Of a DNA stretch of 8,130 nucleotides, positions 1 through 6,681 are shown in pieces. A program made the position numbers and the translations under genes. How positions within the stretch are numbered: position 1 is the stretch's first letter; every line of letters begins with the position of its first letter. Origin of the DNA: an uncultured Endomicrobiia bacterium (lineage in GTDB: Bacteria; Elusimicrobiota; Endomicrobiia; Endomicrobiales; Endomicrobiaceae). The DNA lies in assembly GCA_905236115.1 (NCBI GenBank), contig CAJOOL010000145.1, forward strand, positions 1 through 8,130, given 5' to 3'. The notes under the pieces are model-generated. The model saw only the letters and a list, made by a program, of their open reading frames with translations, was not told the DNA's origin and ran no database searches.

Positions 1-4
1 AATA

Positions 5-1147
5 TTACATATTCTTTCTTGAATAATATTTTTCAAAAAACTCTTTCTTTGCTTCAAAAAACGTATCCGTCTCTACAGCCTTTCTTATCTTATCCGTTAA
101 TTTTATCATAAAATTAATATTATGTAAAGATAAAAGACTAAGTGCCAGCATTTCCTGTGCACGAAATAAATGATTGATATATGCTTTGGTATACATTCTG
201 CAAGCCTCGCAGCCGCATTCCGGGTCAAGCGGTTCAAACTTATCTTTAAACTCACCGTTTTTTATATTTAATTTCCCGTAAGTCGTAAAAGCCTGTCCGT
301 TTCTTCCGTTTCTTGTGGGAATGACGCAATCAAACATATCTATACCGCGTTCAATTCCATCCCAAATATCCTCGGGCATTCCGACGCCCATTAAATATCT
401 GGCTTTGTCTTGCGGAAGATAAGGAGCGGTATTTTCCACGACTTCGTTCATTTCTTCCTTGCTTTCACCGACCGATACCCCGCCTATGGCATAACCGACA
501 AAATCAATATCCTGCATTCTTAAAGCACTTTCTTTTCTTAAATCTTTATACACGGAACCCTGCACTATTCCGAAAAGAGCCTGTGTCTGATATGAATCGT
601 CTTTATAAAATTCTTTTTTACATCTTTCAGCCCAGTCCAAGCTCATAAGCATGGACTTTTGTGCATAACCGTGCGTGGCAGGATAAGGAGTGCATTCGTC
701 AAAGCACATAATAATATCGGCACCGATGGCTTTTTGTATATGCATTGAAATTTCCGGTGAGATAAAATGTTTGGAACCGTCTATATGAGACTTAAAACTT
801 GCACCTTCGGAAGTTATTTTTCTGAAATCGTTTAAAGAAAAAATTTGAAACCCGCCGGAATCTGTAAGCATGGGTTTGTTCCATGAATTAAACTTCTGTA
901 TTCCGCCTGCTTTTTTTATTATATCAATACCCGGACGCAAATATATGTGATAGGAATTTGCCAAAATTATTTGAGCTTCGGATTCTTCCAGCTGTCTTGT
1001 AGAGATACCTTTTACCGAACCCTGCGTGCCGACAGGCATAAAAACAGGAGTGTCAATTATGCCTCTTGTCGTATATAATTTCCCGCGTCTTGCATTACAT
1101 TGTGTTGATTTTTTTATTAATTGAAAACTTCCGCATTCCTGCCGCAT
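5..1147 (-). CDS. tgt: Queuine/preQ1 tRNA-guanine transglycosylase (Tgt)
   Basis: This enzyme swaps guanine-34 in the anticodon of tRNAs Asp, Asn, His and Tyr for the queuosine precursor preQ1, in the cytoplasm. The 380 residues match the usual bacterial Tgt length (about 370-380). Visible signatures are the N-terminal segment ending TPVFMPVGTQG (about 33-43), the TDSGGFQ loop with Asp96 (general acid/base), the MCFDE segment with Asp150 (base recognition), GGVSVGE at 222-228, and DMFDCVIPTRNGRNG with the covalent nucleophile Asp273. The zinc site CxCx2C (Cys311, Cys313, Cys316) plus His342 is intact, so the enzyme should be active. The start codon overlaps the stop of the upstream HD gene by one base (TAATG), which points to translational coupling. 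I see no good Shine-Dalgarno of its own; a GGGGA lies rather far upstream. The gene ends with TAA four bases from the window edge. Identification is near certain. Confidence 0.97.
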   Translation of the reverse strand: MRQECGSFQLIKKSTQCNARRGKLYTTRGIIDTPVFMPVGTQGSVKGISTRQLEESEAQIILANSYHIYLRPGIDIIKKAGGIQKFNSWNKPMLTDSGGFQIFSLNDFRKITSEGASFKSHIDGSKHFISPEISMHIQKAIGADIIMCFDECTPYPATHGYAQKSMLMSLDWAERCKKEFYKDDSYQTQALFGIVQGSVYKDLRKESALRMQDIDFVGYAIGGVSVGESKEEMNEVVENTAPYLPQDKARYLMGVGMPEDIWDGIERGIDMFDCVIPTRNGRNGQAFTTYGKLNIKNGEFKDKFEPLDPECGCEACRMYTKAYINHLFRAQEMLALSLLSLHNINFMIKLTDKIRKAVETDTFFEAKKEFFEKYYSRKNM

Positions 1148-1818
1148 TATAAAAATTTATCCCCGTTTATATATAATCCGAAACTGCATTTTAAAACTTT
1201 GCATGCTTTACTGCAATACAATGTTCTCTGAGTAAAAATTTCAAAATATTCCATAATGGAACAAATTTCAGTATTTATATCAAGATGTAAAGAAATTTCT
1301 TTTTTTTCTTTGGAAACTTCAATTTTTATATTTCTGCATGCCGCTATGACTTTGGAATGAATATCTTTATAACGCTGTTCGGGAGTTCTGAGCCGTTGAT
1401 GCCGGACATCCGTTTTATCACCCAAAATAACGGCTGCGGTAATTTCATTTGGCGGTGTGGCATTTTTATCTTCATGGCTTCCTATGGCGTTAAAAACTTC
1501 AAAAACATCGCCGTTATATTTTTCTTCTTTTGTCTGAATTTCACCGAGAAGTGCCATTGCAATAAATGCACTGCTGCGGGTATGATCTCTTCTTGAAACA
1601 AGATTACCGACATCGTGCAGAAATCCGGCTATTTTGGCAAGTTCCTGCATTCTTTTGGTATATCCGAGTTTTTCCAAAATATATCCTGCCGTCTGAGCCG
1701 TATAAATAGCATGGGCAACACCGTGTTCTTTATATCCCAAAGCTTTAAAAATTTTATCGGAATATTTTAAGTAAGTTAAAATTTCTTTATTGTTTTTAAT
1801 ATTTTCAAAAATTAACAT
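1147..1818 (-). CDS. HD-domain metal-dependent phosphohydrolase
   Basis: This is a 223-residue soluble protein with an HD domain (roughly residues 30-140). The likely metal-binding set is His36, His68-Asp69 (in GFLHDVGN), His79, His115 (in IGSHED) and Asp134 (in LGDKTD), the order expected of HD hydrolases. Such enzymes hydrolyse phosphate esters of nucleotides, cyclic nucleotides or similar compounds, and the substrate cannot be read from the sequence. The C-terminal 60 residues are a separate segment with four cysteines (186, 202, 206, 211) and an ending INGDKFL. From memory this C-terminal type also occurs in HD proteins of other phyla. No membrane segment or signal peptide is visible. The gene is the first of a two-gene unit with tgt, which it overlaps by one base. 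An extended -10 promoter and a short leader lie upstream. No Shine-Dalgarno is evident before the ATG, where a heptad repeat lies instead. Confidence 0.88.
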   Translation of the reverse strand: MLIFENIKNNKEILTYLKYSDKIFKALGYKEHGVAHAIYTAQTAGYILEKLGYTKRMQELAKIAGFLHDVGNLVSRRDHTRSSAFIAMALLGEIQTKEEKYNGDVFEVFNAIGSHEDKNATPPNEITAAVILGDKTDVRHQRLRTPEQRYKDIHSKVIAACRNIKIEVSKEKKEISLHLDINTEICSIMEYFEIFTQRTLYCSKACKVLKCSFGLYINGDKFL

Positions 1819-1822
1819 AAAC

Positions 1823-1843
1823 TTACAATTTACAATTTATAAT
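1823..1843. repeat. Three tandem heptads in the leader of the HD-tgt unit
   Basis: On the plus strand the sequence reads TTACAAT, TTACAAT, TTATAAT with no gaps. It ends 4 bases from the ATG of the HD gene, where a ribosome binding site would normally be. It may be a binding site, an unstructured AT-rich ribosome-landing region, or simple low-complexity spacer. The repeat itself is certain and its function unknown. Confidence 0.6.
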
Positions 1844-1856
1844 TAACGGGAAAATA

Positions 1857-1869
1857 TAACCGGCGGTTA
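1857..1869. promoter_or_regulatory. GC-rich dyad at the predicted start of HD-tgt transcription
   Basis: This is a perfect inverted repeat, TAACCG-G-CGGTTA: 6-bp arms around one central base, notably GC-rich for its surroundings. It lies 4 bases downstream of the predicted -10 box, so it covers the expected transcription start. That is a typical place for a repressor operator. The one-base centre argues against an RNA hairpin. The dyad is seen directly, and operator function is inferred. Confidence 0.35.
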
Positions 1870-1873
1870 CAAT

Positions 1874-1882
1874 ATTATAGCA
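1874..1882 (-). promoter_or_regulatory. Extended -10 promoter for the HD-tgt unit
   Basis: The minus strand reads TGCTATAAT, an exact match to the extended -10 form TGnTATAAT. The -35 position 17 bp further upstream (inside the end of the methyltransferase gene) is GTAATT, a poor match, as is common for extended -10 promoters. The expected start of transcription is near 1867, giving a leader of about 50 nt before the HD gene. Confidence 0.55.
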
Positions 1883-1884
1883 AA

Positions 1885-2955
1885 TTATTTTGCATAAATT
1901 ACCGTATCCGTTCCGCCGGGAGTATAAGAAGCAAAATAAAACTTATACCCCATATCTAAACCATTTATAAATTTCGGTATTTCATAATAATCATCATATT
2001 TGTGATAGGCGGCAATTGCAAGTTTCGGTTTAAATGTTTTTATGGTTTCCCTTGCTCCTTCAAGTGCCGCAACTTCACAACCTTCAATATCCAGCTTTAT
2101 AAAATCTATTTTTTCTATTTTATTTTTTTTAACAAAATCGTCAATTGATACCGTATTATACTCATCAAACAGAATTTTTTCGGCTCCATCCGGTAAATTT
2201 ACATCTTTATTTTTTCCGAATTTTTCTTCGGTTAAAGCGGTAATATCAGCACAAGCCTGTTTTAAAAATAAAGTTTTATCCGATGAATCATAAAGAGGCT
2301 GACGTGTAATAAAAATTCTTTCTGAAACTTCTTTATTTAAAGAAAAATTTTCTTTTAAAATATTCAAATTATCTTCAAAAAATTCAAAAGTAAAAACTTT
2401 CCCTTTTCTGCCCGCTTTTAATGCAAAAATCAAAGCTGTATCACCCCAGCACCCGCCGCCGTCTATAACATAATCACCGTTTTCTGTTTGACAATTTTTA
2501 TGAGAATACTGGTTATGCACAACTGCTTTATCAAGCAATGCTCTTGCCCCGTAAACTTTTAAATCATAACCAAGATTTTTAAGATTGTATAATTTAAGTT
2601 TTCTTGTTACGGAATTTAAATTCTTTATAAAACCGTCCGTAACCAAACCGTCAAAAATTTCTCTTGAAGCAAGATACTTCTGTTTTTCTTCCTGCGTTAT
2701 ATTTTCTTTTCCGGAAAGTTTGGTTAATATTGTTTTTACAAAAAGATTTTTTTCTTCTTTATCTTCCAAAAGATTATAAAAAAAATTTAATTTTCCGCCA
2801 TTACTTTCAAACCATTCCAAATATTTTTCGGCTTCTTCTTTATCAAAAATATTTTTTATTTTTTTCTGAAAAGTTTTTATACCGTTTACACCGAATATTG
2901 AAAATTTTTCAAATTCACCGAATAATCGTTCAACAAAAATATTTTCTTTTAACAT
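1885..2955 (-). CDS. FkbM-family SAM-dependent methyltransferase
   Basis: This is a 356-residue cytoplasmic protein. The C-terminal half is a class I methyltransferase of the FkbM type. SAM motif I is VIDGGGCWGD (163-172), followed by an acidic residue (Glu191) ending the second strand. The family hallmark TVSIDDFV...IDFIKLDIEGCE spans about 268-294, with Asp289 in KLDIEG. FkbM enzymes O-methylate polyketides, sugars or glycan ends, and the substrate here is unknown. Residues 1-160 form a mostly helical, lysine/glutamate-rich region. Such N-terminal segments occur in glycan-associated FkbM proteins, but I cannot assign this one. The gene lies downstream of a likely terminator and 66 bp ahead of the HD gene, so it may be a single-gene unit. 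The start has no evident Shine-Dalgarno, yet no better upstream start is seen. A role in modifying surface glycan is inferred from the neighbours. Confidence 0.85.
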   Translation of the reverse strand: MLKENIFVERLFGEFEKFSIFGVNGIKTFQKKIKNIFDKEEAEKYLEWFESNGGKLNFFYNLLEDKEEKNLFVKTILTKLSGKENITQEEKQKYLASREIFDGLVTDGFIKNLNSVTRKLKLYNLKNLGYDLKVYGARALLDKAVVHNQYSHKNCQTENGDYVIDGGGCWGDTALIFALKAGRKGKVFTFEFFEDNLNILKENFSLNKEVSERIFITRQPLYDSSDKTLFLKQACADITALTEEKFGKNKDVNLPDGAEKILFDEYNTVSIDDFVKKNKIEKIDFIKLDIEGCEVAALEGARETIKTFKPKLAIAAYHKYDDYYEIPKFINGLDMGYKFYFASYTPGGTDTVIYAK

Positions 2956-2975
2956 AGTTTAGGAAACAGTGATTT

Positions 2976-2991
2976 TTTTGAAAATTCAAAA
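2976..2991. repeat. AT-rich inverted repeat upstream of the FkbM gene
   Basis: TTTTGAA-AA-TTCAAAA is a perfect 7-bp-arm inverted repeat 20 bp before the FkbM start. It sits directly after the hairpin that ends the kdsA operon. It could be an operator for fkbM or simply part of the terminator's T-rich tail. In AT-rich DNA it could also arise by chance. Confidence 0.3.
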
Positions 2992-2995
2992 GCGG

Positions 2996-3015
2996 AAAAT
3001 CCGCAAGAATGCGGA
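2996..3015 (-). terminator. Probable intrinsic terminator of the export/kdsA operon
   Basis: Reading the minus strand, TCCGCA-TTCT-TGCGGA forms a perfect 6-bp GC-rich stem with a tetraloop, followed at once by TTTT. It begins 13 bases after the stop codon of the 59-residue gene, the last gene of the operon. The T-run is short (TTTT, then CCGC, then TTTT). A competing stem, GCGGA-TTT-TCCGC, overlaps it, so strength is uncertain. It separates the operon from the FkbM gene. Confidence 0.5.
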
Positions 3016-3028
3016 ACTTCGTAAATTA

Positions 3029-3208
3029 TTATTTGTTCAGCCACGGAGTTACTTCTTTAGGAATATCTCTCATATACGGTTTTAAAAAATAATTCAAACC
3101 GAAAAAAACAACAATTATAACGGTATAAATTATTATCAAAGTTTTTAACAGCCACTTTATTGACGGGAACCAAATATTTTTATTTTTTTGATTATTTTTT
3201 GCAGTCAT
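3029..3208 (-). CDS. 59-residue single-pass membrane protein, unknown function
   Basis: This small gene reads ATG to TAA. It has a Lys/Asn-rich N-terminus (about 1-19, with FPSIKW), one hydrophobic helix (about 20-42, rich in Ile/Val/Phe/Leu), and a charged, proline-containing tail (KPYMRDIPKEVTPWLNK, 43-59). The positive charge at the N-terminus and the weak net charge of the tail leave orientation open. The start lies 3 bases after the kdsA stop (TAG-TTT-ATG) with no Shine-Dalgarno, so translation probably depends on re-initiation from kdsA. I do not recognise a family. Evidence that it is real: codon use resembles the neighbours, the helix is well formed, the spacing is tight, and a terminator-like hairpin follows within 13 bases. 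A helper role in KDO/LPS or polysaccharide assembly is inferred from position only. Confidence 0.72.
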   Translation of the reverse strand: MTAKNNQKNKNIWFPSIKWLLKTLIIIYTVIIVVFFGLNYFLKPYMRDIPKEVTPWLNK

Positions 3209-3211
3209 AAA

Positions 3212-4030
3212 CTAAAACGATTTTATAAGTTTATCTATATTTTTTATTTGTTTTACCAAAGTTTCAAACATTTTTAAATCCAAACTGTTAGCCCCGTCGG
3301 AAAGAGCTTTTTCCGGATTTTTATGAACTTCCGCAAAAACAGCCGCCACGCCTACAGCAGCAGCAGCCCTGGCCAAAGGAAGAACATACTGTCTGTCTCC
3401 GCCACTTGCATTTCCCAAACCCCCGGGTTTCTGCACACTGTGAGTAGCATCAAAAATTACGGGATAATCAAACTGTTTCATTATCTCAATTGATCTGTAA
3501 TCCACAACTAAATTTTTATAACCGAAACTTACACCTCGTTCCGTAAGGGAAATATTATTATTAAATTTTTTTATTTTATTTATTACCTGTTCCATATCTT
3601 CAGGAGCAAGAAACTGACCTTTTTTTACGTTGACAGGAATTTTTGTCTTGGCACATTCTACAACAAGATCCGTCTGTCTGCATAAAAATGCAGGTATCTG
3701 AATAACATCAACAACACTCGCAGTTTTTTGAACATCTCTTACGCAATGCACGTCGGTAAGAACAGGAACTTTCAAACTCTCTTTTACTTCCGCCAAAATT
3801 TCAAGACCTTTATCTATTCCCGGGCCTCTGTAAGAATCTATGGAAGATCTGTTTGCTTTATCATACGAAGCCTTAAAAATAAAATTTATATTTTCTCTTA
3901 AACAAATTTCTTTTAAATGTTCCGCCAAATCAAAAGTTTCCTTTTTATTCTCAATAACACACGGCCCGGCTATCACGCTTACCGGCAGATTATTTGCAAG
4001 CTCTATTTTATTTGCAATTTTAACTTTCAT
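3212..4030 (-). CDS. kdsA: 3-deoxy-8-phosphooctulonate (KDO8P) synthase, class II
   Basis: This cytoplasmic enzyme condenses arabinose-5-phosphate with phosphoenolpyruvate to make KDO8P, the committed step to KDO of LPS and some capsules. With the start at 4030 it has 272 residues, close to other class II KdsA proteins. Hallmarks are KASYDKANRSSIDSYRGPG (53-71), PAFLCRQTDL (113-122), NVKKGQF (134-140), FDATHSVQ (193-200) and ASGGDR (208-213). The metal-dependent class II set is present: Cys24 in AGPC, His197, Glu234 and Asp245. Spacing between them matches what I recall of the Aquifex enzyme almost exactly. The frame stays open upstream to an ATG at 4135, but that would overlap the tyrosine-kinase gene and add 35 residues absent from the family. 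The start at 4030 leaves a 34-bp gap after the kinase stop, with only a weak GGG element before it. Confidence 0.96.
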   Translation of the reverse strand: MKVKIANKIELANNLPVSVIAGPCVIENKKETFDLAEHLKEICLRENINFIFKASYDKANRSSIDSYRGPGIDKGLEILAEVKESLKVPVLTDVHCVRDVQKTASVVDVIQIPAFLCRQTDLVVECAKTKIPVNVKKGQFLAPEDMEQVINKIKKFNNNISLTERGVSFGYKNLVVDYRSIEIMKQFDYPVIFDATHSVQKPGGLGNASGGDRQYVLPLARAAAAVGVAAVFAEVHKNPEKALSDGANSLDLKMFETLVKQIKNIDKLIKSF

Positions 4031-4064
4031 ATTTTTACCCGAATTACCTTTTCCGTAAATTGTA

Positions 4065-5798
4065 TTAATTATCTTCTTCGTCTTCTTTATAATAACTGTA
4101 GTTTTTATAATATCCGTATTTACTGTAAGAAGCAATTCCTTTGGGCTTATATTGGGAAATCACTCCGCCAAGAATTTTTATTCCGGCATTTTCCATTTTA
4201 TTCAATGCCGCCTGTGCCATATTGGAATTAGTATCACCATATTTTACAACAAAAATAGCTTTATTAATATATTTCCCCCACAACAAAGTATCACTTACAG
4301 GCATTACTGCAGGACAATCCACCATAACTACATCATAATTCTTTACAGCCCATTTTATAAACTGCTCCAAAAGAGGAGTATTTAAAAGTTCCGACGGATT
4401 AGGCGGACGAGTTCCCGATGTCATAACGGAAAGATTTGAAACTTTAGTCTTTTGAACATTATATTCGAATTTTGAAATTTTTTCATCATTTTTCCAAATA
4501 TTGGACAAACCTTTTTCATTGGAAACTTTAAAAATTTTATGCAGTCTGGAACGCCTCAAATCTCCATCTATTAACAAAACTTTCTTGTCGGTTTGTGCCA
4601 ATGCAACGGCAAGATTTACCGAAAGATGGGTTTTTCCCTCGCTCTGAAAAGAACTTGCTATCAATATCGGTGCATTCCTGTCGTCCGATAATGCAAAACC
4701 CAGCATTGTTCTGATATTTCTTATTTGCTCGGCAAGAAGAAAATTCCCCTCTTTTATCATTATTTCATATTCGGATTTCAAATCTTTCATTTTATTTACA
4801 GGAACAAACCCCAGGAAAGGTATCTTTAATTTTTCCTGCAAATCTTCGGAAGATTTTATACTTTTATCTAAAAACTCCAATACAAATATAACAAGTATAC
4901 CTAAAATCATTCCCGCAACCAAACCTATAAGCATATTTATAAGCTTTCTCGGCTTAAACGGAAATTTCGGCACAATAGCATTGTCAATAATTCTGATATT
5001 ATTGCCGGAAAACTGCCCGGAAAGTTCTATCTTTATACTTTGAACCAATCTTCTCGTTTCAATATCAATTTTTTCTTTCAAAGCCTTCAGCTGATTTTGA
5101 ACTGAAATTACGGAAGGATGATTGATGGTGTATTTGGAAGAAAGATTCATATACTGAGCATACAAATCTATTTCCTGTTTCTTTAAATTTTTTATAAAAT
5201 CGCTGTTAACTACCTGCGGCATGGAATTTAAAAGTTCCTGCTGTTTTTCACTGCGTTCGGTAGCTTCCAAAGCGGCAATAACATCTTTGGCTATGGAAAT
5301 ACGGTTTGTAAGATTATCTTCAACAAAAGTCTTAGCCCAAGTATTGGCTATATCGGCAGCCAATTTCGGATCGTAAACTTCCACTTCCAAATTAACCAAA
5401 CGGCTTCTTGTTACCGGAACAATCTTTATATGATCTTTCAATTTCAGCCATGCAGTTCCGGAAGAAAATTCGGGATACCGCGATAAATTCATAATATTAC
5501 AGACTTTTTCCAAAAGCGAACGCGATTCAAGAAGTTTATATTGAGTTCTGTAGTAGTCTTCGTCGCTTGCCCAAGAACCGAAAGAAGATGTCTCTATTTT
5601 TCCGGCTTCTTCTCTGTCTATCATCATTGAAACTGACGCTTTATAGACAGGCTGCATAAAAATATTTACGGCTAAAGCCGCAAAAAATCCGGCCAAAATA
5701 AAACCTGCCAAAATCCATATTCTTTTAAGAATTACCGAGAAATAAAAACTAAAATCTATTTCCTGTTCCTGATTTGTGTTAGAAAATTCACTGTTCAT
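4065..5798 (-). CDS. wzc: Wzc-like polysaccharide co-polymerase / bacterial tyrosine autokinase
   Basis: This 577-residue inner-membrane protein controls polysaccharide chain length and export through cycles of tyrosine autophosphorylation. It has a Wzz-type N-terminal region, a first membrane helix (about 26-48), a periplasmic part with a coiled-coil-like helix, a proline-rich VPKFPFKP motif (276-283) and a second helix (about 287-309). The cytoplasmic BY-kinase follows. It has the oligomerisation motif EQIRNIR (357-363, ExxRxxR), Walker A SSFQSEGKT (382-390, Lys389), Walker A' VLLIDGDLRR (407-416), Walker B VVMVDCP with Asp494, and NPSELL (467-472). The C-terminal tail carries seven tyrosines within residues 558-570. 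Everything needed for activity is present. At 577 residues it is shorter than Escherichia coli Wzc (about 720), mainly in the periplasmic part. An AAGGGA at 5805-5810, 6 nt upstream, supports the start. It lies between the export lipoprotein and kdsA. Confidence 0.94.
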   Translation of the reverse strand: MNSEFSNTNQEQEIDFSFYFSVILKRIWILAGFILAGFFAALAVNIFMQPVYKASVSMMIDREEAGKIETSSFGSWASDEDYYRTQYKLLESRSLLEKVCNIMNLSRYPEFSSGTAWLKLKDHIKIVPVTRSRLVNLEVEVYDPKLAADIANTWAKTFVEDNLTNRISIAKDVIAALEATERSEKQQELLNSMPQVVNSDFIKNLKKQEIDLYAQYMNLSSKYTINHPSVISVQNQLKALKEKIDIETRRLVQSIKIELSGQFSGNNIRIIDNAIVPKFPFKPRKLINMLIGLVAGMILGILVIFVLEFLDKSIKSSEDLQEKLKIPFLGFVPVNKMKDLKSEYEIMIKEGNFLLAEQIRNIRTMLGFALSDDRNAPILIASSFQSEGKTHLSVNLAVALAQTDKKVLLIDGDLRRSRLHKIFKVSNEKGLSNIWKNDEKISKFEYNVQKTKVSNLSVMTSGTRPPNPSELLNTPLLEQFIKWAVKNYDVVMVDCPAVMPVSDTLLWGKYINKAIFVVKYGDTNSNMAQAALNKMENAGIKILGGVISQYKPKGIASYSKYGYYKNYSYYKEDEEDN

Positions 5799-5923
5799 AT
5801 TTAATCCCTTACAAATATTTATTTAATTTTTTATTTAAAATCCGTTAGTTTAATTAACAATTTTATTTCACTCAATATAACCGAGACTAAAGACAATATT
5901 GTTTGGATTGTATGCTGTGCACG

Positions 5924-6601
5924 TTAAAAAATACTCTGAGGCACAAACAAAACATCACCCGGCTGAAGCGTTACATCCAAAGATTTGTTTCCCTGTTTTG
6001 TTATGGATGTAATGTCCACATCCATACTCTTTTGTTTGCCGTTTTCCATTCTCAAAATTTTTACTTTTGAAGTATTTGCAATATCGGTAAACCCTCCTAC
6101 GGAACTGATAGCTTCAAGCACCGTTAAAGATTTTTCCGGAGGCATAATTATTGCGGAAGGCTTTTTTACCTGTCCCAAAACATAAATAGTTTTATTGGAA
6201 TACTCTTTTATCAACATTGACACTTGCGGATTTTTGATATAATATTTTAATTTATCCGCAATTTTTTGTTCGGCTTCGCAAAGAGATACACCGGAAATCT
6301 CCACATTACCTATAAGAGGATAAGTTACCGTTCCGTTGGAAGATATCCTTAACACTCTGTCCATATCGGATTCCATAAAAACTTTTATATCAACCAAATC
6401 TCCCGGCTGCAAAATATAATTATCATTTTTTTTAATATCTTCTATACCGTTAGCTATCTGTTTTTGAAGAACGCTTTTATTTATATTTTCCGTATTTTTT
6501 TCTACAGTTACCGAAGAAATACCGGCATCGTTCTTTACTCCGGAAGACGCACATGAAAATAAAAAAACCGATAAAAAAACTAACATTATATACTGTTTCA
6601 T
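5924..6601 (-). CDS. wza: Wza-like polysaccharide export lipoprotein
   Basis: This outer-membrane lipoprotein forms, or helps form, the channel through which capsule or exopolysaccharide leaves the cell, partnering the Wzc-like kinase. With the start at 6601 it has 225 residues. The N-terminus MKQYIMLVFLSVFLFSC is a lipoprotein signal with lipobox LFSC, so the mature protein starts at Cys17. A poly-export domain covers about 61-134, beginning YILQPGDLVDIKVF and with SSNGTVTYPLIGNVEISG in the middle. One SLBB domain covers about 138-220, ending LQPGDVLFVP. It is short beside Wza (about 380): one SLBB repeat and no C-terminal amphipathic helix, as in many non-enterobacterial members. An AGGAG 5 bases upstream and the signal peptide decide the start. 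An open stretch up to 6661 would put 20 unusual residues before the signal. It is the first gene of the operon, 125 bp before the kinase. Confidence 0.93.
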   Translation of the reverse strand: MKQYIMLVFLSVFLFSCASSGVKNDAGISSVTVEKNTENINKSVLQKQIANGIEDIKKNDNYILQPGDLVDIKVFMESDMDRVLRISSNGTVTYPLIGNVEISGVSLCEAEQKIADKLKYYIKNPQVSMLIKEYSNKTIYVLGQVKKPSAIIMPPEKSLTVLEAISSVGGFTDIANTSKVKILRMENGKQKSMDVDITSITKQGNKSLDVTLQPGDVLFVPQSIF

Positions 6602-6606
6602 TTCAA

Positions 6607-6611
6607 CTCCT
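6607..6611 (-). promoter_or_regulatory. Strong ribosome binding site of the export lipoprotein gene
   Basis: The minus strand reads AGGAG followed by TTGAA and then ATG. It is the best Shine-Dalgarno in the window and fixes the start of the lipoprotein at 6601 rather than at the upstream in-frame ATG at 6661. Confidence 0.8.
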
Positions 6612-6652
6612 AAAAAAATAATAAAGTTATTTTTAATTACCTTTTCAATACA

Positions 6653-6681
6653 TCTATACAAAAATCTCCGCTTTTTGTATA
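6653..6681 (-). promoter_or_regulatory. Candidate sigma70-type promoter of the export operon
   Basis: On the minus strand TATACA (-35-like, 6681-6676) is followed after exactly 17 bases by TATAGA (-10-like, 6658-6653). Each matches its consensus at 4 of 6 bases. Transcription would start near 6646, giving a leader of about 45 nt that carries the AGGAG. The elements are moderate, and correct spacing plus position support the call. A second possibility is TTGAAA with TATTAT at 6618-6623 and a 19-bp spacer, but that would leave almost no leader. Confidence 0.4.
6655..6681. repeat. Perfect 10-bp inverted repeat between divergent genes
   Basis: TATACAAAAA (6655-6664) and TTTTTGTATA (6672-6681) are exact reverse complements separated by TCTCCGC. 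The repeat lies between divergent genes, so it is not at a transcript end and is unlikely to be a terminator. It overlaps promoter-like elements of both directions and is well placed as an operator for a dimeric regulator. The repeat is seen directly; its role is inferred. Confidence 0.6.

Noticed and set aside
1357..1596. Plus-strand reading frame opposite the HD gene
   Set aside because: It is antisense to a well-supported gene, its product has no recognisable domain, and there is no ribosome binding site.
1819..1884. preQ1 or other riboswitch in the leader of the HD-tgt unit
   Set aside because: The leader lacks the small GC hairpin plus A-rich tail of preQ1-I aptamers. The only dyad has a one-base centre and cannot fold as a hairpin of that kind.
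2664..2957. Plus-strand reading frame opposite the FkbM gene
   Set aside because: It is low-complexity Phe/Leu-rich sequence, the expected shadow of the Lys/Glu-rich coding strand.
4031..4135. N-terminal extension of kdsA to an upstream ATG at 4135
   Set aside because: It would overlap the end of the tyrosine-kinase gene by 71 bases and add 35 residues with no counterpart in KdsA. The internal ATG at 4030 matches the family N-terminus.
5799..5923. Hidden gene, small RNA or terminator between the wza-like and wzc-like genes
   Set aside because: I see only AT-rich sequence with short chance palindromes (CAATATTG, GTGCAC). There is no sound reading frame, no stem with a T-run, and no convincing -35/-10 pair.
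6602..6661. Longer start for the export lipoprotein at 6661
   Set aside because: It would place 20 residues ahead of a clear lipoprotein signal peptide and ignore the AGGAG spaced 5 bases before the ATG at 6601.
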